Origin: WLJO01 sp945889085
GTDB taxonomy: Bacteria > Actinomycetota > Acidimicrobiia > Acidimicrobiales > Ilumatobacteraceae
Direction of reading: 5' to 3'
Length of the DNA stretch: 64,000 nucleotides
NCBI GenBank assembly: GCA_945889085.1
Contig: CAMDBM010000005.1
Span: forward strand, 1-64,000
The notes beneath the pieces are model-generated. The model worked only from the letters and a program-made list of their open reading frames with translations. It did no database searches and was not told where the DNA came from. The position numbers were made by a program, and so were the translations under genes. Below, one piece after another: positions 23,969 to 32,462 of the stretch (position 1 is the stretch's first letter; the number at the start of each line of letters is the position of its first letter).

Positions 23969-24490
23969 ATGACGGACGCACACGTTCACGAAACCGGGTC
24001 GTGCCCGGCGTGTCAATTGATCGATGGCATCGACGGGCTGCAGGACGGCAAGATGTTCAAGCTCGGCCACTGGCGTGTCGCGGACGAGCACGTGCGTTTC
24101 GAAGGGATGCGGGCGGTGCAGGACCGATCGGCGGACCGGATTACCGGGTTCGCGGGGTCACTTCGATTCGTCTACCTCCATATCGTGTGGTTCGGTCTCT
24201 GGATCGCCGTGAATGTGGGGCTCATCGGGGCAGCAGCACGGTTCGACAGGTTCCCGTTCGGCCTCCTCACGATGGTCGTGAGCCTCGAGGCAATCTTCCT
24301 GTCCTCCTTCGTGATGGTGAGCCAGAACCGCCAGGCGCTGCGCTCGGAGATCCGGGCCCAGGTGGACTTCGAGTCCAACCTGCAGTCGCTCATCTGGAGT
24401 GTCCACATCGGCCAGAAGCTTGGCCTCGACATCAACCACATCGAGGAGCTGTGTCGGGATGTGGTCTCGGAGTCGCGAGAGACGCGATGA
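23969..24490 (+). CDS. DUF1003 membrane protein
   Basis: A 173-residue protein with DUF1003 architecture: a hydrophilic N-terminus with a CPAC pair (residues 12-15) that might bind metal, DRSADRITGFAGSLRFVYLHIVWFGLWIAVN (family signature, first helix about 69-90), a second helix (LLTMVVSLEAIFLSSFVMVSQNRQ, about 100-123) and a coiled-coil C-terminus. The function of DUF1003 is unknown. The stop overlaps the ATG of the glycosyltransferase. Confidence 0.85.
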   Translation: MTDAHVHETGSCPACQLIDGIDGLQDGKMFKLGHWRVADEHVRFEGMRAVQDRSADRITGFAGSLRFVYLHIVWFGLWIAVNVGLIGAAARFDRFPFGLLTMVVSLEAIFLSSFVMVSQNRQALRSEIRAQVDFESNLQSLIWSVHIGQKLGLDINHIEELCRDVVSESRETR

Positions 24491-25680
24491 GCGGCCGCAG
24501 GATCCTCGTCGTCGAGGAGAACGCACACCGCGCCGATGGTCACCTTCCGGTGCTCTTCGCGGACCTCGCAGTGAATTTGGCGGCAGCGGGCTGTGAGGTA
24601 ACGGTTCTCACGCGGTTCGGGTGGCTCCACGAGAACCCCGCACAGCCAGCCTCGTTCCGATTGGCTCGGCCGGGCCGGGTCGCAGTTGCCGTCACGCGAC
24701 TGGGGTCGGTGCTTGCGCTCGTCAGCCCCCGCCCGCTCGGCAGGCGCCTGCGTATACACCTCGGTGATCTCGCGTTCACGCTCAGCGCACGTCGTCTGGC
24801 CCACCGCTTGGGGGCCGAGGTGATCGTGGTGTCGGTTCGTCGGCAGTCCTACCTCATGCTCTCGCTCGTCGGTGCAGGGCGGTGGATCGTCTATCAGTTC
24901 GTCGGCCCCCGGCCGATCGGTCTGCCTCGGGTGCAGCGGGTGATGGTTCGCGTCATCCGGTCCGCAGAGCGCTCGCGGCGTTCAAACGGGGCCGGAATGG
25001 TGATCGCGTGCAACAGCGAGGCGATCCGCCGGGCATGGGAGGACTCGAGCCTCGGGCTCGAATCGGCGCGGATCAACTTCGCGAGCAGTCGGCAGCAGCG
25101 AGCAATTCCTGATGCGCGCGAACAACTGGGCCTCCGCCCGGACTGGAAGATCGCTCTCGTCTTCGGCACCGAACACGAGGGCAAGAGTCCCGAGGTGGTG
25201 TTCGACACCTTTGCAGAACTGGAACGGACGGGGGCCCTGCCCGAGTGGCACCTGCTGGTTGTCGGGAAGGTTGCCGGGCGCCTCGAGCGCTGGAGGCCGG
25301 GCACCGGCGCCGGAACGGAACGGATCCATGTACTGCCGGGGTACCAGAGCGAGGAGATACGCGACCTCGTGCACGCCGCGGTTGACGTTCAGGTGCTCAG
25401 TTTCGCCCCGGGGTGGGATCTTGATTCCGGCGTGCTCGGTGATGCGATCGCATGGGGACTCCCGGTGCTCTGCTCCACCGGCAACCAGACCGCAGCGGAG
25501 GTTGAGCGACTCGGCGTAGGTCGCCTCTTCGAACGGGGCAACGCCACGTCGTTGCGCTCTGCCCTGATCGCTTTGCCCGAGACGCTCGCTGCGGAGGTCT
25601 GGGATGTGGCGCGTGCAGAGTGGGGCGGCGCGGCGAACGCTGCGAGCCATCTGGCGCTCCTCGATTCGCTCGGGTCGTAA
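24487..25680 (+). CDS. GT4-type glycosyltransferase
   Basis: The 397-residue protein has two Rossmann halves typical of GT-B enzymes. The N-terminal half starts RILVVEENAHRADGHLPVLFADLAVNLAAAGCEVTVLTRF. The C-terminal half has WKIALVFGTEHEGKSPEVVFDTFAELE (about 218-244), LLVVGKVAG, IHVLPGYQSEEIRDLVHAAVDVQVLSFAPGWDLDSGVLGDAIAWGLPVLCS (donor-binding segment, about 285-335). Family and substrate are not certain. The ATGA overlap with the DUF1003 gene indicates coupling, extending the surface-glycan group from 20.9 to 25.7 kb. Confidence 0.83.
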   Translation: MSGRRILVVEENAHRADGHLPVLFADLAVNLAAAGCEVTVLTRFGWLHENPAQPASFRLARPGRVAVAVTRLGSVLALVSPRPLGRRLRIHLGDLAFTLSARRLAHRLGAEVIVVSVRRQSYLMLSLVGAGRWIVYQFVGPRPIGLPRVQRVMVRVIRSAERSRRSNGAGMVIACNSEAIRRAWEDSSLGLESARINFASSRQQRAIPDAREQLGLRPDWKIALVFGTEHEGKSPEVVFDTFAELERTGALPEWHLLVVGKVAGRLERWRPGTGAGTERIHVLPGYQSEEIRDLVHAAVDVQVLSFAPGWDLDSGVLGDAIAWGLPVLCSTGNQTAAEVERLGVGRLFERGNATSLRSALIALPETLAAEVWDVARAEWGGAANAASHLALLDSLGS

Positions 25681-25683
25681 CCT
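25678..25683 (+). promoter_or_regulatory. -10 box of pirin gene
   Basis: TAACCT overlaps the glycosyltransferase stop codon and ends 7 nt before the ATG at 25691. Confidence 0.5.
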
Positions 25684-25690
25684 GAGCGCC

Positions 25691-26746
25691 ATGAGCGACG
25701 CGCTGTTGGAGACCTTCTCGCTGGGAGCGCCTCCCTGGCCGACGGTGGACCCCTTTCTGTTCTGTGTGCATCACCTTGACCACTACCCGGCGGGTGACGG
25801 ACGCTTTGCCCCAGCAGCGTCGCTCGAGGGTCGCAACATCGGGAGCGACTTCTCCAATACGGATGGTTGGAGCATGTATCACGGCCAGATCGCCCCCGGG
25901 TTTCCCCAGCACCCCCATCGTGGGTTCGAGACGGTGACGTTCGTGCGGCGTGGCCTGATCGACCACTCCGACTCGCTCGGCGCCTCAGCGCGCTACGGCA
26001 ACGGCGACGTTCAGTGGATGACCGCAGGCGCGGGGATCGTGCATGCCGAGATGTTCCCCCTGCTCAACCATGAGGGTTCGAACACCGCAGAGTTTTTCCA
26101 GATCTGGGTGAACCTCCGGGCAACCGAGAAGTTCGCGACACCCCACTTCTTGATGTTGTGGGGTGAGGACATCCCGATCGTCACGTTCCGCGACGGCTCC
26201 GGTCGCGCTACCGAAGTGACGGTTGCTGCAGGTTCGCTCGACGGCAACGCCGCGCCTACCCCGCCCCCGGCCTCGTGGGCAACCAAGCCCAATTCCGACG
26301 TGGCGATCTGGCGGATAGCGATGGATCCGGGTGCAACGTGGACACTTCCGGCATCGCAGGGCACCGAAACGCTACGGGTGCTCTACGTCTTCGAGGGCAA
26401 CGGGTTGACGGTCCAGGACGAGCAACTCGGTGGCGGCCGCGGCGCGCTCTTGCGCGGTCCGCAGGACGTCACGCTTGTTGCCGGCGACACCGAGGTGCAG
26501 ATGCTGATGCTGCAAGGAGCGCCGATTGGCGAGCCGGTTGTGCAGTACGGGCCATTCGTGATGAATGACCGTGCGGGGATCGAGCAGGCCTTCGCCGACT
26601 ATCGCCGGACCGGTTTCGGGGGCTGGCCGTGGCCGGTCGACGACCCGGTGCACGGGTACGAGGGCCGGTTCGCCCGGCGCGCGGACGGGACGGTTGAGCG
26701 CCCTCCATCGGCGTTCTCGGTACCGCAACCGCCGCTTCGCCCGTAA
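25691..26746 (+). CDS. Pirin family protein
   Basis: A 351-residue bicupin. The pirin signature is present: PQHPHRGFETVTFVRRGLIDHSDSLG (about 73-98) with two His, then a third His and Glu in AGAGIVHAEMF (about 114-124), which together form the usual metal site. FFQIWVNL and VLYVFEGNGL mark the second cupin. Some pirins are quercetinases; others bind regulators. The protein is longer than the usual ~290 because of extra residues between the cupins and at the C-terminus. A weak GC hairpin (26835-26850) may end it against the convergent amidohydrolase. Confidence 0.9.
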   Translation: MSDALLETFSLGAPPWPTVDPFLFCVHHLDHYPAGDGRFAPAASLEGRNIGSDFSNTDGWSMYHGQIAPGFPQHPHRGFETVTFVRRGLIDHSDSLGASARYGNGDVQWMTAGAGIVHAEMFPLLNHEGSNTAEFFQIWVNLRATEKFATPHFLMLWGEDIPIVTFRDGSGRATEVTVAAGSLDGNAAPTPPPASWATKPNSDVAIWRIAMDPGATWTLPASQGTETLRVLYVFEGNGLTVQDEQLGGGRGALLRGPQDVTLVAGDTEVQMLMLQGAPIGEPVVQYGPFVMNDRAGIEQAFADYRRTGFGGWPWPVDDPVHGYEGRFARRADGTVERPPSAFSVPQPPLRP

Positions 26747-26854
26747 CGAGTCGGTACCGAGAACGGGTGGGTTCAGCGGGGGAAACGGGCCTTGACCGCG
26801 CAGATCAGTGTGCCGGGCTCGGCGTCACCCGGCCGGGGCCGGAGGGCCCCGTGG

Positions 26855-28045
26855 TCAGAGACCGAACAGCGAGCGGGCGTTGTCCCCGATGAACTTGCTG
26901 CGGTCCTCGGGTCGGAACATCGACACGAGCTCGTTTAGGTCGTGCACGTACTCGGGTGTGTGATCTGCGTGAGGGAAGTCCGAGGCCCAGAGGAACCGGT
27001 CAACCCCATAGCGGTCAGCGAGCGCAGGGATCGTGCGCTCGTCAGGGTCACAACTGATCCAGCACTGTGTGCGGAAGTAGTGGCTCGGGGGGTTCTTGAG
27101 CGGCACTGCCCCGCCGATGAACGTGTGGGAGTACACGGCGTCCATCCGGTCGAGCCAGTAGCCGATCCAACCGGCTCCCGACTCGAGCACGAGGATCTTC
27201 AGCTCGGGGAACTGGTCGAACACGCCGTAGTCGAACAGCGTCGTGAACTGGTGCCGCACGCCGTCGGCGCCCTGTACGGACGCAAGGAGGCGCAACTGCT
27301 TGACGTTCTCCCACGAGCCCATCCGTGTGCCTTTGGTCCACTGCGGCTCAAACGTCGGGTGGATGGCGAGTGGCACGCCGAGGTCCTGCGCAGCAGCGAA
27401 TACGGGGCTGTTGTCCGGGTGACCGAGGGGCCTGCCGTCATGGGTGAACGGGGCGACGTAGCCACCCTTTGCTCCCGCCCGGACGGCGCGTCGCAGTTCA
27501 CGGGCGGCTGCCTCGGGATCGGAGAGGGACAGGTGAGCGGTTGCCACGAGCCGGTCCGACCCGGAGCAGAACTCGCAGATCCAGCGGTTGTACGCGGTGG
27601 TGTACGCCTGGGAGAGCGCAGGGTCCACGATCTCGGCCTCCCAGAGCAGGCCGACGGTGGTGTACAGGATGGCGATGTCGATGTTCTCCGCATCGAGCAC
27701 ATCGAGCCGTTGGCCTGGGTCCATCGAGCCGTACGGGGCTTCGGTGAGGTACGTGCGATCGGGGTCCTTCATGATGTCCATGAAGTCCGGCGCCCCCATC
27801 GAGCCGAGGGTGGACACGAAACCCCGTCGGCTCATCTGTGAGCGCAGGCCGTTGAGCTGTAGTTCCTCGAGACCCTGCTCGTCGGGCACGATTCGCAGCG
27901 CGCGGTCCCGGTACTGCGGATCGATGTAGTCCACCCAGAGGTCCGGTGGCTCGAGGATGTGCCCGTCGGCGTCGACTGCACCGTCGACCTCGACCCGGTG
28001 TGCGGTATGCATCGGCTTCTGTGCCGGTATGGCCACGGTCGGCAT
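26855..28045 (-). CDS. Amidohydrolase family 2 metal-dependent hydrolase/decarboxylase
   Basis: The 396-residue TIM-barrel protein begins VDADGHILEPPDLWVDYID, the D-x-H motif of amidohydrolase-2, and has VPLAIHPTFEP (metal His, about 224-234), LKILVLESGAGWIGYWLDRMD (about 282-302) and FLWASDFPHADHTPEY (catalytic Asp/His, about 347-362). Related enzymes decarboxylate aromatic or unsaturated acids (ACMSD, 5-carboxyvanillate and 2,6-dihydroxybenzoate decarboxylases); members near acyl-CoA genes are common in Actinobacteria. It is divergent from the carotenoid-oxygenase gene, so both may belong to one aromatic or terpenoid pathway. A GGGGG Shine-Dalgarno precedes the ATG. Confidence 0.88.
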   Translation of the reverse strand: MPTVAIPAQKPMHTAHRVEVDGAVDADGHILEPPDLWVDYIDPQYRDRALRIVPDEQGLEELQLNGLRSQMSRRGFVSTLGSMGAPDFMDIMKDPDRTYLTEAPYGSMDPGQRLDVLDAENIDIAILYTTVGLLWEAEIVDPALSQAYTTAYNRWICEFCSGSDRLVATAHLSLSDPEAAARELRRAVRAGAKGGYVAPFTHDGRPLGHPDNSPVFAAAQDLGVPLAIHPTFEPQWTKGTRMGSWENVKQLRLLASVQGADGVRHQFTTLFDYGVFDQFPELKILVLESGAGWIGYWLDRMDAVYSHTFIGGAVPLKNPPSHYFRTQCWISCDPDERTIPALADRYGVDRFLWASDFPHADHTPEYVHDLNELVSMFRPEDRSKFIGDNARSLFGL

Positions 28046-28169
28046 TGCTCAACCCCCTCGTCCCGACGTCCCCAGCGTCGCTTCCCGGACCCTAGCCTCC
28101 CCCGGCACGCGGTCGCATGGGTAGAGTTCGGCCACGCGACCGGTTGGTCCTGGAATGGGGGTTCTGGAC

Positions 28170-29513
28170 ATGGCGATGACGGACGACACGCCGATGCACC
28201 TGCGGGGGAACGGCGCGCCGACCTCCGAGGAGCACACGCTGCTCGATCTGGAGGTACAGGGATCGCTCCCTGCCGAGCTAGACGGCCGGTACCTCCGCAA
28301 CGGGGCGAACCCGATCACGGGGATGAGCGAGCACCCGTTCTTCGGCGACGGCATGGTGCACGGCATCCGTGTGCGAGACGGTCGGGCCGAGTGGTACCGG
28401 AACCGCTTCGTGCGTACCCCGTTCTTCGAGAACCATGGGCTGAACATCATGGACCCGGCCGTCATGCTCGACATGAGGTGCTCCAAGGCCAACACCCACG
28501 TGGTGGGTCACGCCGGGAAGTTCTACGCGCTCGAGGAGGGACACTTCCCGTACGTGCTCGACGGCAACCTCGACACCGTCGGTGCGACTGATTTCGGCGG
28601 CCGCCTCAAGGGTTCGTTCACGGCTCACCCGAAGGTGTGCCCGACCACGGGGGAGATGGTGGCCTTCGGCTATTCGTTCCTCGAGCCGTACCTCACCTAC
28701 CTCCGGGTGTCGGCAACCGGCGAACTTGCTCAGGTGGAGAACATCACCGTCGGCGCGCCAACGATGATGCACGACTTCAACGTCACGCAGAACCACGTGG
28801 TGTTCATGGACCTCCCTGCGGTGTTCAGCCTCGAGGCGGCGATGAAGGGTGACATGCCCATCCGGTGGGACGAGAACTATCAGGCGCGTCTCGGGGTGAT
28901 GCCGCGCACTGGCACCGATGCCGACGTGAAGTGGTACGACATCAACCCCTGCTACGTGTTCCACCCGATGAACTCCTACGAGGACGGTGACCGGATCATC
29001 CTCGACGTTGCCCGCTTCCCGTACATGTGGAAGTCGAGCGGCGTCGACTTCCCCAAGCCGTACCTCTGGCGCTTCACCATCGACACGGTCAGCGGCAGGG
29101 TGCACGAGGAGCAGGTGGACGACCGCAGCGCGGAGTTCCCTCGTGTGGCAGACGCGAACATTGCGAGGCCGCACCGCTACGGCTACATGATGTCGGCATC
29201 GGGCCGCCCGGACCACCCAGAGGAGCAGGCCGGCGCGATCCTGAAGTACGACCGCCAGTCGGGCACGCGGTCGTCGATCGAGTTCGACCGCGGCCGCGTT
29301 GGCGGCGAGCCGGTGTTCGCCCCTGCTGCGAATGCGAAGCACGAGGATGACGGCTATCTCATGACGTTCGTGTACGACGCTGCGACGGACTCGAGCGAGT
29401 ACGTCGTGTACGACGCCGCCTCGATGGACAACGAGCCCCTTGCACGGGTAGGGCTGCCGCGCGTGCCGTCCGGCTTCCACGGCAGCTGGGTCCCGTCGTC
29501 GGTCGCCGACTGA
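28170..29513 (+). CDS. Carotenoid oxygenase family protein (carotenoid/lignostilbene cleavage type)
   Basis: The 447-residue beta-propeller enzyme keeps the four Fe(II)-binding His of the family: His153 (TAHPK), His201 (MMHDF), His265 (FHPMN) and His437 (GFHGSW). GRYLRNGANPIT and HPFFGDGMVHGI near the N-terminus and the second-shell Glu in FLEPYL are typical. The family cleaves carbon-carbon double bonds of carotenoids, apocarotenoids or stilbenes with O2. The ATG at 28170 follows GGGGG by 8 nt; ATG 28155 (five residues longer) is an alternative. The upstream promoter box TAGAGT is at 28122-28127. The sulfatase starts 6 bp after its stop. Confidence 0.92.
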   Translation: MAMTDDTPMHLRGNGAPTSEEHTLLDLEVQGSLPAELDGRYLRNGANPITGMSEHPFFGDGMVHGIRVRDGRAEWYRNRFVRTPFFENHGLNIMDPAVMLDMRCSKANTHVVGHAGKFYALEEGHFPYVLDGNLDTVGATDFGGRLKGSFTAHPKVCPTTGEMVAFGYSFLEPYLTYLRVSATGELAQVENITVGAPTMMHDFNVTQNHVVFMDLPAVFSLEAAMKGDMPIRWDENYQARLGVMPRTGTDADVKWYDINPCYVFHPMNSYEDGDRIILDVARFPYMWKSSGVDFPKPYLWRFTIDTVSGRVHEEQVDDRSAEFPRVADANIARPHRYGYMMSASGRPDHPEEQAGAILKYDRQSGTRSSIEFDRGRVGGEPVFAPAANAKHEDDGYLMTFVYDAATDSSEYVVYDAASMDNEPLARVGLPRVPSGFHGSWVPSSVAD

Positions 29514-29519
29514 ACCCGG

Positions 29520-30983
29520 ATGCCTGCTGACGCTACGGGTAGGCGCCCGAACGTCCTGCTCATCACCCTCGACCAGTTCCGGTCGGATTCGATGTCCTGT
29601 GCCGGCCACCCGCTGGTGCGCACCCCGAACCTGGACCGTCTGGCGGCGTCGGGGGTCCGTTTCGCACAGCACTACGCCCAGGCGGCACCGTGCTCACCCG
29701 GGCGTGCCTCGCTGTACACGGGCATGTACCAGATGAACCATCGCGTGGTCGCGAACGGCACCCCGCTCGACGCGCGGTTCGACAACGTGGCGCTCATGGC
29801 CCGTCGCGCCGGCTATTCGCCCGTGCTGTTTGGATACACGGACCAGGGGGTCGACCCGCGCATAACCGACGGGGGTGACGACCCGCGGCTGTCGACGTTC
29901 GAGGGCGTACTGCCCGGATTCGACGTGGGCACGCTGCTCATCACGGACCACGAACCGTGGATGGAGTGGTTGCGCTCGCTCGGCCATGACGTGCAGGACC
30001 CGATGGAAGCGCTCCGCACGGAGAACCAGCGGCCCTCGACACATTCGCTCTCCACCTTCACGACCGACTGCGTCCTCGCGTGGTTGGACTCGCGTGGTTC
30101 CGCCGAGCCGTGGTTCGCGCATCTGTCGTACCTCCGTCCGCACCCGCCGTTCTCCGCGGCCGGCGAGTACAGCACGATGTACGACCCCGATGCGTGCGCA
30201 GAGCCGCTCCCGATCCCCGCAGACCCGCACCCGCTCCACGCGCTCGTGCTGGCGGACCCGCGGGCAGCCGCACCGACGGATCCAATGGAGATGCGCAGGC
30301 TCCGGGCTCAGTACTACGGGATGATCTCTGAGGTCGACGCCCAACTCGGTCGGATCTGGGATCGTCTGCTCGCGGACGGTTCGTGGGACAACACGGTTGT
30401 CGTCGTCACGGCGGACCACGCGGAGCAACTCGGCGATCAGGGACTCCTTGGCAAACTCGGCTTCTTCGACTCGAGTTATCACATCCTCGGGATCGTGAGG
30501 GACCCGAGCCGAGCGGCAGCACACGGAACGGTGGTGGACTCCTTCACCGAGAACGTCGACGTGCTCCCCACGCTGTGCGGGCTGATCGGCGAGCCCGTGC
30601 CGGCGCAGGTGGACGGGCACTCGCTCCTCCCGTTCCTCGACGGTGGGGAGCCCGAGGGTTGGCGCAGCGCCGCGCACTACGAATTCGACTGGAGCGACGT
30701 GTTCATCCGGTCCGACCCCGCGAGATGGCCATGGGACCGCCGCTTGGCGGAGTGCAACCTTGCCGTTCGACGGTCCGCGGACCTCGCCTACGTCCAGTTC
30801 GGTGACGGGTCATGGCGCTGTTTCGACGTCGCAGCCGACGCTGGTTGGGCGACAACCGTTGTCGATCCTTCGGTCGTGCTCGCGGAGGCCCAGCAGATGC
30901 TCCTCTGGCGGTCCCGACACACAGACCGCACGCTCACCGGGATGCTGCTCGAGGACGGTGGGATTGGACGACACCCCTCCTGA
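29520..30983 (+). CDS. Sulfatase / phosphonate monoester hydrolase family protein
   Basis: The 487-residue alkaline-phosphatase-superfamily enzyme has NVLLITLDQFRSDSMSCAGH (metal Asp near residue 18), the formylglycine motif CSPGR at Cys58-Arg62 inside AQAAPCSPGRASLYTG, and VVVVTADHAEQLGDQGLLGKLGFFDSSYH (metal Asp/His, about 293-321). Cys58 must be oxidised to formylglycine for activity. The CSPGR form with this tail is shared by sulfatases and by phosphonate monoester hydrolases, so the ester hydrolysed is uncertain. There is no signal peptide, pointing to a cytoplasmic enzyme. It follows the carotenoid-oxygenase gene closely and precedes the ABC importer. Confidence 0.88.
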   Translation: MPADATGRRPNVLLITLDQFRSDSMSCAGHPLVRTPNLDRLAASGVRFAQHYAQAAPCSPGRASLYTGMYQMNHRVVANGTPLDARFDNVALMARRAGYSPVLFGYTDQGVDPRITDGGDDPRLSTFEGVLPGFDVGTLLITDHEPWMEWLRSLGHDVQDPMEALRTENQRPSTHSLSTFTTDCVLAWLDSRGSAEPWFAHLSYLRPHPPFSAAGEYSTMYDPDACAEPLPIPADPHPLHALVLADPRAAAPTDPMEMRRLRAQYYGMISEVDAQLGRIWDRLLADGSWDNTVVVVTADHAEQLGDQGLLGKLGFFDSSYHILGIVRDPSRAAAHGTVVDSFTENVDVLPTLCGLIGEPVPAQVDGHSLLPFLDGGEPEGWRSAAHYEFDWSDVFIRSDPARWPWDRRLAECNLAVRRSADLAYVQFGDGSWRCFDVAADAGWATTVVDPSVVLAEAQQMLLWRSRHTDRTLTGMLLEDGGIGRHPS

Positions 30984-31056
30984 CCGGGTGTCGGGCCGGG
31001 CCGGGCCCCGGGCGATAGCGTTGCGGGGTCCGACCCCCGAGCCTTGGGAGAGCGCC

Positions 31057-32433
31057 ATGAGCACTGCCCGCCGCGCCATCTGTGTGCTGTTGATCTCCGC
31101 CGTCGCCGGCGCCGCCTGTGGAGGCTCCGGGAAGCAAGCCGCTCCGACAACGGCGGCCGCCCCGACCGAGTCGACGGTCGCGCCGGACCCGGGCACGGCC
31201 CCGGTTGCCGCTGGCAACTTCGGTGACCTCGTCGGCGTGTGCGGACCCGGCTCGGCCAAGGGCGCCACGGCCCAAGGTGTGACCGACAGCCAGATCGAGG
31301 TGGGCACCGTCTCGGACCCGGGTAACTCGATCATCCCGGGCCTCAACCAGGAACTGTTCGACGCGGCTGATGCCTTTGTCGGCTGGTGCAACGGTGCGGG
31401 CGGCATCCTCGGCCGAACGATCAAGCTGAACAAGCGTGATGCCAAGCTGATGGAGGCCGGACCGCGGACGGTCGAGGCCTGCCAGACCGACTTCATGCTC
31501 GTCGGCAACGGCGCAGCGCTGGACGACACGACGGTCAAGCCCCGCACCGAGTGCGGCCTCGCGGAGATCGCGGCGTACACCGTGTCCACCCGCGCCGGGC
31601 GCGCTGCGGACTCGATCCTCGCGATCGTCAATTCCGACTACCAGAGCCACCTCACGGGGATCTACCGACAGATCCTCGCCAAGGACCCTGCAGCGATCGC
31701 GTTCTTCGGGGAGCTCAACAGTCAGTTGCCGGCGCTCAATGCCTCCGGCAAGCGCAACGCGCAGGCAGCCGTCGACCTCGGCTTCACACAGGTGTATTAC
31801 GAGGAGACACCGATGGCGGTGGACAACTGGCGCACCTACGCCGAGAACATCAAGAAGGCCGGCGTGCAGGTCCTCGCCATGGAGGACACCCCGGAGAACA
31901 CGGCATCGTTGCTCCGGGCGTTCTCCGACACCGGGTACTTCCCGAAGTACCTCGTGATGGAGGCCAACCACTACAACGCCAAGTTCATCGAGGAGGCCGG
32001 TCCGGTTCTCGACCAGACAGTGGTGCTCATCAACACTGGCCAGGTGCCCTTCGAGTTGTCGGGGCCGGATTACCCCGCCACGCAGCAACTGATCGGCCTG
32101 CTCGAGCAGTATGCAGAGGCCGAGCCACAGGCCCTGGCGATCAATGCGTTCTCGGCGTGGTTGCTGTGGGCGGTCTCGGCCAAGGCGTGTGGCGACAACC
32201 TCACCCGGGCGTGTGTGATGGGCAAGGCCTCGTCGACGACGGTCTGGACAGCGGGTGGGCTCCATGCCCCGGAGACTCCCGGTAACGGCGGCGGCACGGA
32301 CAGTGATTGTTTCCTCGCTCTGCAGGCCACGAGCAAGGGGTTCGTCGTGAACTCGGGGTTCACCAATGCCACCGACGGACTGTTCAACTGCGACCCGAAG
32401 AACGTCGCTACGGTCACAGGTTTTGCTCCCTGA
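31057..32433 (+). CDS. ABC transporter substrate-binding lipoprotein (LivK-like)
   Basis: The 458-residue protein begins MSTARRAICVLLISAVAGAACGG, a lipoprotein signal with Cys21, then a Thr/Ala/Pro linker (about 27-53). GVTDSQIEVGTVSDPGNS (about 74-91) starts the Peripla_BP_6 fold, and the second lobe has GTQ-like DNWRTYAENIKKAGVQVLAMED and LVMEANHYNAKFIEEAG. Five to six Cys in the second half may form disulfides. It delivers a ligand, often an amino acid, organic acid or aromatic, to the permease encoded 29 bp downstream. GGGAG lies 6 nt before the ATG. Confidence 0.9.
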   Translation: MSTARRAICVLLISAVAGAACGGSGKQAAPTTAAAPTESTVAPDPGTAPVAAGNFGDLVGVCGPGSAKGATAQGVTDSQIEVGTVSDPGNSIIPGLNQELFDAADAFVGWCNGAGGILGRTIKLNKRDAKLMEAGPRTVEACQTDFMLVGNGAALDDTTVKPRTECGLAEIAAYTVSTRAGRAADSILAIVNSDYQSHLTGIYRQILAKDPAAIAFFGELNSQLPALNASGKRNAQAAVDLGFTQVYYEETPMAVDNWRTYAENIKKAGVQVLAMEDTPENTASLLRAFSDTGYFPKYLVMEANHYNAKFIEEAGPVLDQTVVLINTGQVPFELSGPDYPATQQLIGLLEQYAEAEPQALAINAFSAWLLWAVSAKACGDNLTRACVMGKASSTTVWTAGGLHAPETPGNGGGTDSDCFLALQATSKGFVVNSGFTNATDGLFNCDPKNVATVTGFAP

Positions 32434-32462
32434 CGTGCGAGAATGCTGATCAGGAGTAGCCG

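Noticed and set aside
26835..26850. GGGGCC/GGCCCC hairpin between pirin and amidohydrolase genes as a terminator
   Set aside because: Only 6 bp with no T-run in a GC-rich gap; chance hairpins of this size are common, so it was not listed as a feature.
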